Assembly (NCBI GenBank): GCA_003649495.1
Contig: QMRZ01000081.1
Span: forward strand, 1-6,816
Direction of reading: 5' to 3'
Length of the DNA: 6,816 nt
DNA from: Thermoprotei archaeon
Lineage (GTDB): Archaea; Thermoproteota; Thermoprotei; Thermofilales; Thermofilaceae
Each line of letters opens with the position of its first letter. Within the stretch, counting starts at the first letter, position 1. Positions 1 to 5,249 of this stretch are shown here, piece after piece. The notes under the pieces are model-generated. The model did not search any database and had not been told where the DNA came from. It worked only from the letters and a program-made list of their open reading frames with translations. The position numbers and the translations under genes are program-made.

Positions 1-477
1 ATTGAGAGACTCAGGGGGGCGGGGCTTGACGTGAGCCGCATCCTCAGTAGGGTGAAGAGGGGGCTCAGGCCCGGGGTGCAGGTGAGCGTCCCCTCAGATG
101 ATCTCAAGAGGATGGCGGCGGAGGAGGCGAGGAGGGCGGGCCTCATACCCCTCTACAGCGCCTGCTGCGCCAACACCCTGAACATCTTCATGAGGAGGGG
201 CGTCAGGATCCCGTGTGCTGGCCTGGACTTCGTGGATGAGAGGTTCTGCGCCAGGTGCCCAGTGGACTGCAGGAGCATCAGAGTGGAGCTAGACTCCGAG
301 GAGGTGAGGTGGGCTGTGAGGGAGTACCTGGGCGTGGACGCCGTGGAGGTGGTGGAGGATGGCTACAGGCTGCTGCTGGAGGTCAGAGACGCTAAGAGGG
401 CTAGGAGGAGGCTCAGGGAGCGCAGGGGCTACAGGCACCTCCTGGAGGTGGCCTTCAGGAGGAAGCTGGTGGTGTAA
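1..477 (+). CDS. C-terminal part of a cysteine-rich protein, possibly radical SAM/SPL-like (5' partial)
   Basis: The frame is open from base 1 to a TAA stop at 475-477. A GTG at 31 could start a 148-residue protein, but the ten preceding codons are also open and no promoter or ribosome site is visible, so this is more likely the end of a longer gene cut by the window edge. Counting from the GTG, the notable feature is a cysteine cluster at residues 45, 46, 62, 73, 76 and 80, arranged CC-x15-C-x10-C-x2-C-x3-C. It sits in a segment reading roughly YSACCANTLN, then IPCAGLDF, then RFCARCPVDC. Such spacing suggests a metal or Fe-S site. The last 60 residues are charged and Arg-rich. I do not firmly recognise the family. 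My best guess is the C-terminal extension of an archaeal radical SAM protein of the spore-photoproduct-lyase-like group, which is inference only. That a coding region is present is much more certain than its identity. Confidence 0.75.
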   Translation: MERLRGAGLDVSRILSRVKRGLRPGVQVSVPSDDLKRMAAEEARRAGLIPLYSACCANTLNIFMRRGVRIPCAGLDFVDERFCARCPVDCRSIRVELDSEEVRWAVREYLGVDAVEVVEDGYRLLLEVRDAKRARRRLRERRGYRHLLEVAFRRKLVV

Positions 478-492
478 CTCGCATATTAACAA

Positions 493-501
493 GCTTTTAA
501 C
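493..501 (+). promoter_or_regulatory. TATA box for the DUF504 gene
   Basis: GCTTTTAAC is centred about 26-27 nt upstream of the GTG at 524, the usual archaeal TATA-to-start-site distance. Transcription would therefore begin at or next to the start codon, giving a leaderless mRNA. No Shine-Dalgarno sequence is present, which agrees. The T4 tract may also help terminate the upstream gene, which stops at 477. Confidence 0.6.
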
Positions 502-523
502 TCTACGAGCGGAAGACAGAGGC

Positions 524-790
524 GTGAGGAGTAATCCGCTGAGGAACCTCCTGATAAGGCTCGTCTGGGACCCCGGCATAGACGCGGGGGAGTACGTGAT
601 AGCCTACAGGTCAAGAGGGGCGGAGGGGGGCTTCGAGGTCGTCAGGGGCTCCGACATAGTGAAGGTCTACCTGAGGGGCTTTGAGGCGAGGAGCCGCTGG
701 GGGGTCAAGTACATCCCCTTCCACAGGATTCTTTACGTAAAGAACGAGAGCACAGGAGAGTACCTCTACCGCTCCAGGAAGCCCCTCTAG
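524..790 (+). CDS. DUF504 / UPF0248 family protein
   Basis: An 88-residue protein of the small archaeal DUF504 (UPF0248) family, whose function is unknown. The family signature is visible throughout. An N-terminal NPLRNLLIRLVWDP segment is followed by EYVIAYRSRG and then VVRGSDIVKV. Near the end, IPFHRILYVKN and TGEYLYR correspond to the conserved IPxHRI and TGE-x-L-x-R blocks. The frame remains open far upstream (to 359), but that part lies inside the preceding gene in another frame and shows no family similarity. The GTG at 524 is preferred because it places the family's N-terminus correctly and sits one TATA-box distance (26-27 nt) from GCTTTTAAC. It converges on the GAPDH gene, and the two stop codons share the palindrome CTAG at 787-790. 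The small basic fold has led to suggestions of RNA association for this family; nothing here tests that. Confidence 0.85.
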   Translation: MRSNPLRNLLIRLVWDPGIDAGEYVIAYRSRGAEGGFEVVRGSDIVKVYLRGFEARSRWGVKYIPFHRILYVKNESTGEYLYRSRKPL

Positions 791-1818
791 AGGCCGCGCT
801 CAGCCATGTAGAGCAGCAGGTCTACGAGCCTGCAACTAAATCCCCATTCATTATCGTACCATGCTATGACCTTCACCTTGTTGCTCTTCTCGCCTAGCAC
901 CATGCTGGCGAGGGCGTCGTATATCGCGGAGTGCGGGTTGCCTATCACGTCGCTCGAGACTATGGGCTCCTCAGTGTACTCGAGTATCCCCTTCAGGTAG
1001 GTGTCAGCCGCCTTCTTGAAGGCGGCGTCGAGCTCCTCCTTGGTGACCTCCCTGCCCAGCTCGGCGACTAGATCTATGACGGAGGCGTCAGGCACGGGCA
1101 CTCTCATGGCCATGCCATCCATCTTGCCCTTCAGCTCGGGTATCACCAGGTGGATAGCCCTAGCCGCGCCCGTGGTGGTTGGCACGATGTTGATCGCAGC
1201 GGCCCTAGCCCTCCTGAAGTCCTTGCGGTGGACCATGTCGAGCAGCCTCTGGTCGTTCGTGTACGCGTGGACAGTGGTCATGAAGCCCCACTCGATGCCA
1301 AACTCCTTGAGTAGCACGTACGCGACGGGGGCTAGGCAGTTGGTGGTGCAGGAGGCATTCGATATTATCACGTGCTTCTCGGGGTCATACTTCTCGTGGT
1401 TGACGCCCATGACTATCGTGATGTCGGCGCCCTTGGCGGGGGCCGTGATTACCACCTTCCTGGCCCCTGCCTTCAGGTGCTTGGCCGCCAGCTCCCTCTC
1501 CCTGAACCTGCCGGTAGCCTCCATCACCACGTCAATCCCTAGGTCCTTCCACGGGAGCTTCTCGGGGTCAGGCTGGCTTAGGACCTGCAGCTCAATGTCG
1601 CCGCCCACGATTATCTTGCCCTCCCTGACCTCGACCTCCTGGGGGAGCTTGCCGAAGTTGGTGTCGTACTTCAGGAGGTGGGCCAGCATCTCGGGGCTGG
1701 CCAGGTCGTTGACGGCCACTACCTCGAATTTCTCGAAGAACTTCTCGTTCTTGAGCGCGGCCCTGAAGAACAGCCTGCCGATCCTGCCGAACCCGTTTAT
1801 CGCCACCTTGTACGTCAT
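787..1818 (-). CDS. gap: Class I (bacterial-type) phosphorylating glyceraldehyde-3-phosphate dehydrogenase
   Basis: A cytosolic enzyme that interconverts glyceraldehyde 3-phosphate and 1,3-bisphosphoglycerate with NAD(P) in glycolysis/gluconeogenesis. At 343 residues it is full length. Counting from the chosen start: Rossmann motif INGFGRIGR at 7-15; Asn-Asp at 37-38, where the acidic residue usually favours NAD; catalytic block SNASCTTNC with Cys157; His184 in TTVHAYT; the RRARAAAINIVPTTTGAA substrate loop; MAMRVPVP around Arg239; WYDNEWG near the C-terminus. These are class I signatures, whereas most archaea use class II GAPDH with a different active-site sequence. An in-frame ATG lies four codons upstream (1830). 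I prefer the ATG at 1818 because it gives the standard short N-terminus (MTYKVAINGFGR), and the TATA box near 1844-1854 predicts transcription starting downstream of the 1830 codon. The 1830 start would give 347 residues. A candidate C/D sRNA lies just upstream on the same strand, and the 3' end overlaps the DUF504 stop by 4 nt. Confidence 0.95.
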   Translation of the reverse strand: MTYKVAINGFGRIGRLFFRAALKNEKFFEKFEVVAVNDLASPEMLAHLLKYDTNFGKLPQEVEVREGKIIVGGDIELQVLSQPDPEKLPWKDLGIDVVMEATGRFRERELAAKHLKAGARKVVITAPAKGADITIVMGVNHEKYDPEKHVIISNASCTTNCLAPVAYVLLKEFGIEWGFMTTVHAYTNDQRLLDMVHRKDFRRARAAAINIVPTTTGAARAIHLVIPELKGKMDGMAMRVPVPDASVIDLVAELGREVTKEELDAAFKKAADTYLKGILEYTEEPIVSSDVIGNPHSAIYDALASMVLGEKSNKVKVIAWYDNEWGFSCRLVDLLLYMAERGL

Positions 1819-1843
1819 ATCGAGACTCATAGTCGGGCAGGGG

Positions 1844-1854
1844 TATTAAATAAG
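1844..1854 (-). promoter_or_regulatory. TATA box for GAPDH
   Basis: On the minus strand CTTATTTAATA runs 1854 to 1844. A start site about 26 nt from its centre falls near 1821-1824, between the two possible ATG codons. This supports translation from 1818 with a leader of at most a few bases. There is no Shine-Dalgarno sequence before either ATG. Confidence 0.55.
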
Positions 1855-1879
1855 ATTACGCCCGGCGGCGCAGAAGGGT

Positions 1880-1928
1880 TCAGCCTTGCCCGGGGCCATC
1901 ACTGCTCATACCTTTCGAGCATCATCAC
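1880..1928 (-). ncRNA. Candidate archaeal box C/D sRNA (2'-O-methylation guide)
   Basis: Read on the minus strand, the elements of an archaeal C/D guide RNA occur in order with canonical spacing: box C GTGATGA (1928-1922), a 12-nt guide TGCTCGAAAGGT (1921-1910), box D' ATGA (1909-1906, one base off CTGA), a 3-nt spacer GCA, box C' GTGATGG (1902-1896), a second 12-nt guide CCCCGGGCAAGG (1895-1884) and box D CTGA (1883-1880). The core is 49 nt, typical of archaeal examples that bind L7Ae, Nop5 and fibrillarin. A TATA box centred near 1954-1955 is about 26 nt upstream of box C, so transcription would begin right at the RNA. By the N+5 rule the D' guide would methylate the fifth base (U) of ACCUUUCGAGCA, and the D guide the fifth base (G) of CCUUGCCCGGGG. 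I could not match either to an rRNA or tRNA from memory. No strong terminal stem is seen, which is common in archaeal members. Confidence 0.62.
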
Positions 1929-1949
1929 CGGGAGTTGGATTGTGCCGGG

Positions 1950-1959
1950 CCTTTTTAAG
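1950..1959 (-). promoter_or_regulatory. TATA box for the candidate C/D sRNA
   Basis: On the minus strand CTTAAAAAGG runs 1959 to 1950. The 11-base string CTTAAAAAGGC also forms the TATA region of the SpoIIM-like gene. The box places transcription initiation at about 1928, the first base of box C. The complement (CTTTTTAAG) could in principle read as a + strand TATA, but it would put the start near 1981, inside the better-placed regulator promoter. Confidence 0.55.
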
Positions 1960-1962
1960 CAT

Positions 1963-1975
1963 CGCGCTCAGCGCG
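1963..1975. promoter_or_regulatory. Palindromic candidate operator between divergent TATA boxes
   Basis: CGCGCT-C-AGCGCG is a perfect inverted repeat with 6-bp arms and one central base. It sits 3 nt from the minus-strand TATA (1950-1959) and 4 nt from the + strand TATA (1980-1987), where a bound dimer would interfere with TFB/TBP on both sides. The adjacent gene encodes an XRE-type HTH protein, a class that often binds short palindromes and autoregulates. The repeat is directly visible; the operator role is inference. Confidence 0.4.
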
Positions 1976-1978
1976 TTA

Positions 1979-1987
1979 ACTTAAAAG
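1979..1987 (+). promoter_or_regulatory. TATA box and short leader for the HTH regulator
   Basis: ACTTAAAAG is centred near 1983 and predicts a start site near 2009-2010. The mRNA would have a leader of about 6 nt before the ATG at 2016. The purine-rich AGGGTGGAG at 2006-2014 is mostly too close to the ATG to be a conventional ribosome binding site. Confidence 0.5.
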
Positions 1988-2015
1988 ACGTCGCGCGTAG
2001 TCACCAGGGTGGAGC

Positions 2016-2729
2016 ATGGAGGCTTGGCGTGAGGTGGCGGCGCGCATAATTGGCGACATAGTGCTCTCCCCCTCGCCTGGCAGGGCTCTTAGGAAGTGGC
2101 GTGAGCAATTCAGGGTCTCCCAGGTTGAGCTGGCTGAGGCGATGGGCGTGTCCGCATCCGTGATAAGCGACTACGAGAGCGGTAGGAGGAGGTCGCCGGG
2201 CACCCGCTTCCTCAGGAAGTTCGTGAGGAGCCTGGTGGAGCTGGATGTGAGGAGGGGCGGCCACACCCTGAGGGCGCTGTCGCTGCTCATGGTGGGCTCG
2301 GATAAGCTCAGGGAGGCTGTGCTCGACATGAGGGAGTTCGAGGAGCCCATAGAGTCGAGGGTTTTCTGCGAGCACATAGGCGCCGACCTCGTGGTCGGGA
2401 GTGGGAGGGAGCCAGTCCTCGGCTACACAGTAGTGGACAGCCTGAAGCTAGTGGTCGAGGTGCCGGCGGTGGACTACGTCAGGCTCTACGGGATGACTAC
2501 GCAGAGGGCGGCGGTGTTCACGGGCGTGACCATTGGGCGGAGCCCCATGGTGGCAGTCAAGGCGATGCAGGCTGGGCTGGGAGGCCTCAGGCCCGCCCTA
2601 GTCGTCATGCACGGAGTTAAAGAGCCGGATAAGCTTGCGATCGTGATAGCGGAGAGGGAGGGCATCCCCCTCGCGGTCTGCAGGCTGGAGAGTGTCGAGG
2701 AGCTATTAGCGGCGCTGCGCAGGCTTTAG
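2016..2729 (+). CDS. XRE-family HTH transcriptional regulator (COG1709-like)
   Basis: A 237-residue cytosolic DNA-binding protein. An XRE/Cro-CI helix-turn-helix spans about residues 22-78, with the typical core RVSQVELAEAMGVSASVISDYESGRR at 33-58 (Q36, the AEAMGVS turn, the SVISDYESG recognition helix). The C-terminal part, about 115-237, is a separate alpha/beta domain with the blocks YGMTTQRAAVFTGVTIGRSP and GLRPALVVMHG. These match my recollection of archaeal COG1709 predicted regulators; the ligand of that domain is unknown. It is transcribed divergently from the candidate C/D sRNA, with a palindrome between the two TATA boxes that could be its own operator. It converges on the Hsp20 gene with a single base (2730) between stop codons. 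Its targets cannot be deduced from sequence, but the sRNA and GAPDH promoters are the closest candidates. Confidence 0.88.
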   Translation: MEAWREVAARIIGDIVLSPSPGRALRKWREQFRVSQVELAEAMGVSASVISDYESGRRRSPGTRFLRKFVRSLVELDVRRGGHTLRALSLLMVGSDKLREAVLDMREFEEPIESRVFCEHIGADLVVGSGREPVLGYTVVDSLKLVVEVPAVDYVRLYGMTTQRAAVFTGVTIGRSPMVAVKAMQAGLGGLRPALVVMHGVKEPDKLAIVIAEREGIPLAVCRLESVEELLAALRRL

Positions 2730-2730
2730 C

Positions 2731-3153
2731 CTACTCCACTCTGACTCTGAAGGCGCGGCGCTTGGGTATCACGAGCTCCAGGTAGCCTGCCCTGAAGGTA
2801 GCCTGAATCCCCTCCACATCCGCATTGGATGGGAGCTCTATCTCGAGCTTGTAGCCCCTGATGTCGCAGCCCGAGTAGAAGGGTATGTCGCTTATCCTAA
2901 GGGGCTCCCGCATCCTAGCCCTTATGGTTATCCGATCCCCGTACCTGAGCACCTCCACGTCCTCCTTCCCCCTGACCCTCGGCAGGTCGACCCTTATCAC
3001 CAGCCTGTCAGGCCTATCCGAGACCTCGTATAGCGGCTCCACCTCGCCGCTCTCCACGTCCGTGAACGGCTTGACGAGCTCCTCCACCTCCCTCATGAAC
3101 CTCAGCAGCTCCCTCCTAAACCTCCTGAAGCTCTCCTCTATCCACTCCTCCAT
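2731..3153 (-). CDS. Hsp20/alpha-crystallin small heat shock protein
   Basis: A 140-residue ATP-independent holdase expected to form oligomers that bind unfolding proteins. The N-terminal arm (1-40) is charged and amphipathic, starting EEWIEESFRRFRRELLRF. The alpha-crystallin domain runs about 41-132, beginning with YEVSDRPDRLVIRVDLP and ending with the family block A-x4-G-x-L (Ala118, Gly123, Leu125) followed by VIPK. The tail is very short. A V-R-V at 137-139 could stand in for the usual I-x-I oligomerisation motif, but there is no clear I-x-I. The gene starts 12 nt after the stop of the PAC2 gene and has a strong Shine-Dalgarno sequence overlapping that stop, so the two are probably one operon with translational linkage. 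It converges on the HTH regulator with one base between stops. Confidence 0.9.
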   Translation of the reverse strand: MEEWIEESFRRFRRELLRFMREVEELVKPFTDVESGEVEPLYEVSDRPDRLVIRVDLPRVRGKEDVEVLRYGDRITIRARMREPLRISDIPFYSGCDIRGYKLEIELPSNADVEGIQATFRAGYLELVIPKRRAFRVRVE

Positions 3154-3156
3154 CCC

Positions 3157-3166
3157 ATCACCCCCC
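3157..3166 (-). promoter_or_regulatory. Shine-Dalgarno sequence for the Hsp20 gene
   Basis: On the minus strand GGGGGGTGAT (3166 to 3157) differs at one position from the ideal GGAGGTGAT pairing with the 16S 3' end. It precedes the ATG at 3153 by 3 nt and shares its first G with the TAG stop of the PAC2 gene. It contrasts with the leaderless first gene of the operon, as expected for an internal archaeal cistron. Confidence 0.65.
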
Positions 3167-3921
3167 TATAGGTACATGGCGGGGATCGTGTACTCGTAAG
3201 CCTTGCCGGACTCCCTCATAGCCTCCATTGTCCTCCTCATAGTCTCCCTCAGCTTAATCCTTATCTCCTCCGCCTGCTCGAGCAGCTGCTTCACGTCAAC
3301 TTTCACGCCTATGAGCTCGCCCAGCGTAGTCAGCACTGCGGCGGCGGCGCCCGGGTCCGGGTAGTTGAGGAAGGACTCGGCCAGCAGCGCCACGCCCCTG
3401 ACCGACCTGGAGTAGCACTCCTTGAGGATCAGCGCGTAGGGGCCGCTTACGAAGCCCTCCTTGAACACGCTTATCCCCGCTCGCTTGATCTCCTCTACGT
3501 CGTCCTCGGTGACGCCAGCGCCGTAGACGCGGGGCTTCTCCAGCTTCATCCTCTGGGGCGTGGGTACTCCCCCCAGGAGGATTATCCGGCTGACCTTCTT
3601 ATCCAGCGCCCAGTCGACGAGCTTGCCCGCAAGCGAGTGGACGCCAGTGGCGCTTACGGCCACCTCCCCCACGAGTATGAGGTAGTCCTTGCCGCCCTCT
3701 GCGTGGTGATGGAGCCTCATTACCGGGTAGGGCCTGGCCTCGTGGTATAGGATCACGGGGGGCAGGAAGGGGGAGTCTATGTACGCCACCATCTCCGCCT
3801 TCAGCTCCTTAACGAGGTAGGTGGACGCGATGAGGCCTACGAGCCCAACATCGGGCATCCCCACTACCAGGTAGTCGGCCTTCGGCAACTCCTTTACCTC
3901 GTTAAAGCTCCAGTCTGCCAT
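3166..3921 (-). CDS. Proteasome assembly chaperone family protein (PAC2/DUF75) with HbYX-like tail
   Basis: A 251-residue protein of the PAC2 superfamily, which includes eukaryotic proteasome-assembly chaperones and archaeal PbaA/PbaB-type proteins that interact with 20S proteasomes. Visible blocks are GMPDVGLVGLIAS (21-33), the SPFLPPVILYHEARPYP region (50-66), LGGVPTP (116-122), and ESFLNYPDPGAAAAVL (182-197), followed by a charged helical segment (about 210-238) likely to be coiled coil. The last three residues are Met-Tyr-Leu. This fits the hydrophobic-Tyr-any pattern (HbYX) that proteasomal ATPases and some Pba proteins dock into the alpha-ring pockets. The start ATG at 3921 lies 26 nt from a TATA-like T tract, suggesting a leaderless message. 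It is followed 12 nt later by the Hsp20 gene, so the pair looks like a protein-quality-control operon downstream of pgk. The exact subfamily is not certain. Confidence 0.88.
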   Translation of the reverse strand: MADWSFNEVKELPKADYLVVGMPDVGLVGLIASTYLVKELKAEMVAYIDSPFLPPVILYHEARPYPVMRLHHHAEGGKDYLILVGEVAVSATGVHSLAGKLVDWALDKKVSRIILLGGVPTPQRMKLEKPRVYGAGVTEDDVEEIKRAGISVFKEGFVSGPYALILKECYSRSVRGVALLAESFLNYPDPGAAAAVLTTLGELIGVKVDVKQLLEQAEEIRIKLRETMRRTMEAMRESGKAYEYTIPAMYL

Positions 3922-3943
3922 CAGGCTAGTAGGCGATAACGCG

Positions 3944-3951
3944 TAAAAAAT
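3944..3951 (-). promoter_or_regulatory. T tract: TATA-like element of the PAC2 gene and probable pgk terminator
   Basis: On the minus strand ATTTTTTA runs 3951 to 3944, beginning 6 nt past the pgk TAG stop. Its centre is 26 nt upstream of the PAC2 ATG, consistent with a TATA element for a leaderless transcript. A T6 run just after a stop codon is also the usual archaeal termination signal, so the same bases may end pgk transcription and start the next unit. Confidence 0.5.
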
Positions 3952-3957
3952 CTCTTG

Positions 3958-5190
3958 CTACCTGCTATACCTCTTGAGCTCCTCCACCACGGGGAGGGTG
4001 CCCTTGCTCAGGAACTCCATCAGTGCGCCGCCGCCGGTGCTGACGTGGGAGACCTTGTCGAGGTAGCCCAGCTTAGCGGCTGCAGCTATTGTGTGGCCTC
4101 CCCCTATCACGCTAAACGCCTTCGAGGAGGCTATCGCGTCCAGGATGCGGCGAGTCCCTTCGGCGAAGGCCTCAACCTCGAAGACCCCCATGGGGCCGTT
4201 CATGACCACGCTCTTAGCGCCCTTGATCAGCTCAGCGTACTCATCCAGCGTCCTGAACCCCACGTCCTTTATCAGATGAGACGTGGGCAGCTCCTCAACC
4301 CCCACCTCTACCCGCCGCCCATCGACGTCCAGCGCCAGGTCGACGGGCAGCTTAACCCTATCCTCATACCTCTCCAGGACCTCCTTGAACCTGGGCAGGA
4401 GGTCGAGGAACCCCTTCTTCCTCAGAACCTCGACGTTGGGCCCTCCCAGGTCGTAGCCCTTGGCCGCGAGGAAGAGGTTGGCCACGAGCCCCCCGGTGAG
4501 CACGGCGTCTGCGATGCCCTGGGAGAGCACAGCCTCGGCGACGTCCGCCGAGTCCTCGGCCTTAGCGCCCCCTAGTATGTAGATACACGGCTTCTCGGGC
4601 CTCGTCCTAACCTTGGCGAGGGCCTTGAGCTCCCTCTCCATGACCCTTCCAGCCACGACGTGGCGGGCAACCGGCATGAAGCCCACCATGGAGGCGTGGA
4701 GCCTGTGGGCGGCGGCGAACGCGTCCACGACGAACACGTCCACGTAGGGGGCGAGCCTCCTCACGAACTCGGATTTGGCGTGCTCCTCGGGCTTGGCCTT
4801 CTTAGTCTCGCCCTCCCACATCCTGACGTTCTCTAGGACTAGGACCTCGCCCTCGCCCAGCTTCTCGATGGCGGCCACCGCCTTATCACCAAATATGTCG
4901 TCAACGAACCTGACCTCGCGGCCCAGGATCCTGCTCATGATCTCCGCGTGCTGCCTCAGGCTTATGAAGTCGGGCTCGCCCCTGCGCCCCTGGTGAGCAA
5001 GGACAACTACCCGGGCCTTCTTCTCCACGAGCTCGGCTATCGTGGACTCGGTGTGTATCCTTATCCTGCTGTCATCCAGGATCTTCTTAGTAGAGGGGTC
5101 CACGGGAGAGTTCATGTCGACCCTCACGAAGACGCGCCTGCCGCTAACCTCAATGTCGTCCAGGGTCTTAATCCCATACTCCTCTAGCAC
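3958..5190 (-). CDS. pgk: Phosphoglycerate kinase
   Basis: A cytosolic enzyme that transfers phosphate between 1,3-bisphosphoglycerate and ADP, the step next to GAPDH. The 410 residues are the normal length. Substrate-side motifs in the N-domain: RVDMNSPVD (23-31, with Arg23, Asp25 and Asn27), AHQGRRGEP (65-73), ENVRMWEGE (120-128) and DAFAAAHRLHAS (156-167). The last is the archaeal version of the bacterial DAFGTAHR block. Nucleotide-side motifs in the C-domain: LGGAKAEDS (206-214, Lys210), VVMNGPMGVFE (328-338), GGGHT (363-367) and STGGGALMEFL (384-394). The start is a GTG at 5190, preceded on the minus strand by GGTGGGAGA. A TATA box at 5225-5232 predicts a leader of about 12 nt. Upstream, a 12-bp inverted repeat separates it from the SpoIIM-like gene; downstream the PAC2 gene follows after 36 nt. 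In several crenarchaea pgk abuts a class II gap gene; here the gap gene is about 2.1 kb away and of class I. Confidence 0.97.
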   Translation of the reverse strand: MLEEYGIKTLDDIEVSGRRVFVRVDMNSPVDPSTKKILDDSRIRIHTESTIAELVEKKARVVVLAHQGRRGEPDFISLRQHAEIMSRILGREVRFVDDIFGDKAVAAIEKLGEGEVLVLENVRMWEGETKKAKPEEHAKSEFVRRLAPYVDVFVVDAFAAAHRLHASMVGFMPVARHVVAGRVMERELKALAKVRTRPEKPCIYILGGAKAEDSADVAEAVLSQGIADAVLTGGLVANLFLAAKGYDLGGPNVEVLRKKGFLDLLPRFKEVLERYEDRVKLPVDLALDVDGRRVEVGVEELPTSHLIKDVGFRTLDEYAELIKGAKSVVMNGPMGVFEVEAFAEGTRRILDAIASSKAFSVIGGGHTIAAAAKLGYLDKVSHVSTGGGALMEFLSKGTLPVVEELKRYSR

Positions 5191-5199
5191 TCTCCCACC
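5191..5199 (-). promoter_or_regulatory. Shine-Dalgarno-like site for pgk
   Basis: On the minus strand GGTGGGAGA immediately precedes the GTG start at 5190 and lies within the predicted 12-nt leader. It supports the GTG start, which has no in-frame ATG alternative nearby. Confidence 0.45.
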
Positions 5200-5224
5200 G
5201 GGTAGAGCGTTTACAAGCGCTGAT

Positions 5225-5232
5225 ATTTTAAG
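5225..5232 (-). promoter_or_regulatory. TATA box for pgk
   Basis: CTTAAAAT (5232 to 5225), continuing into ATC, is the same CTTAAAA-type core seen at the regulator, sRNA and SpoIIM-like promoters. It predicts transcription from about 5202. Confidence 0.6.
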
Positions 5233-5249
5233 GCTCGCTCAACTCGGCG

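Noticed and set aside
359..523. N-terminal extension of the DUF504 gene
   Set aside because: The frame is open but overlaps the preceding gene, reads as Gly/Ser/Trp-rich non-coding sequence, and lies upstream of the TATA box that fits the GTG at 524.
1001..1849. Long + strand open frame (282 codons) opposite GAPDH
   Set aside because: It is wholly antisense to a clearly identified gene, has low-complexity Ser/Leu/Ala composition typical of the complement of GC-rich coding DNA, and lacks a recognisable domain or promoter.
1987..1992. GACGTC palindrome downstream of the regulator TATA box
   Set aside because: Six-base palindromes are frequent by chance; unlike the 13-base repeat at 1963-1975 it has no extended symmetry.
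3955..4575. + strand open frame (206 codons) opposite pgk
   Set aside because: It is antisense to the most conserved part of pgk; the composition (Pro, Gln, His, Leu) is that of a frame shadow and no domain is visible.
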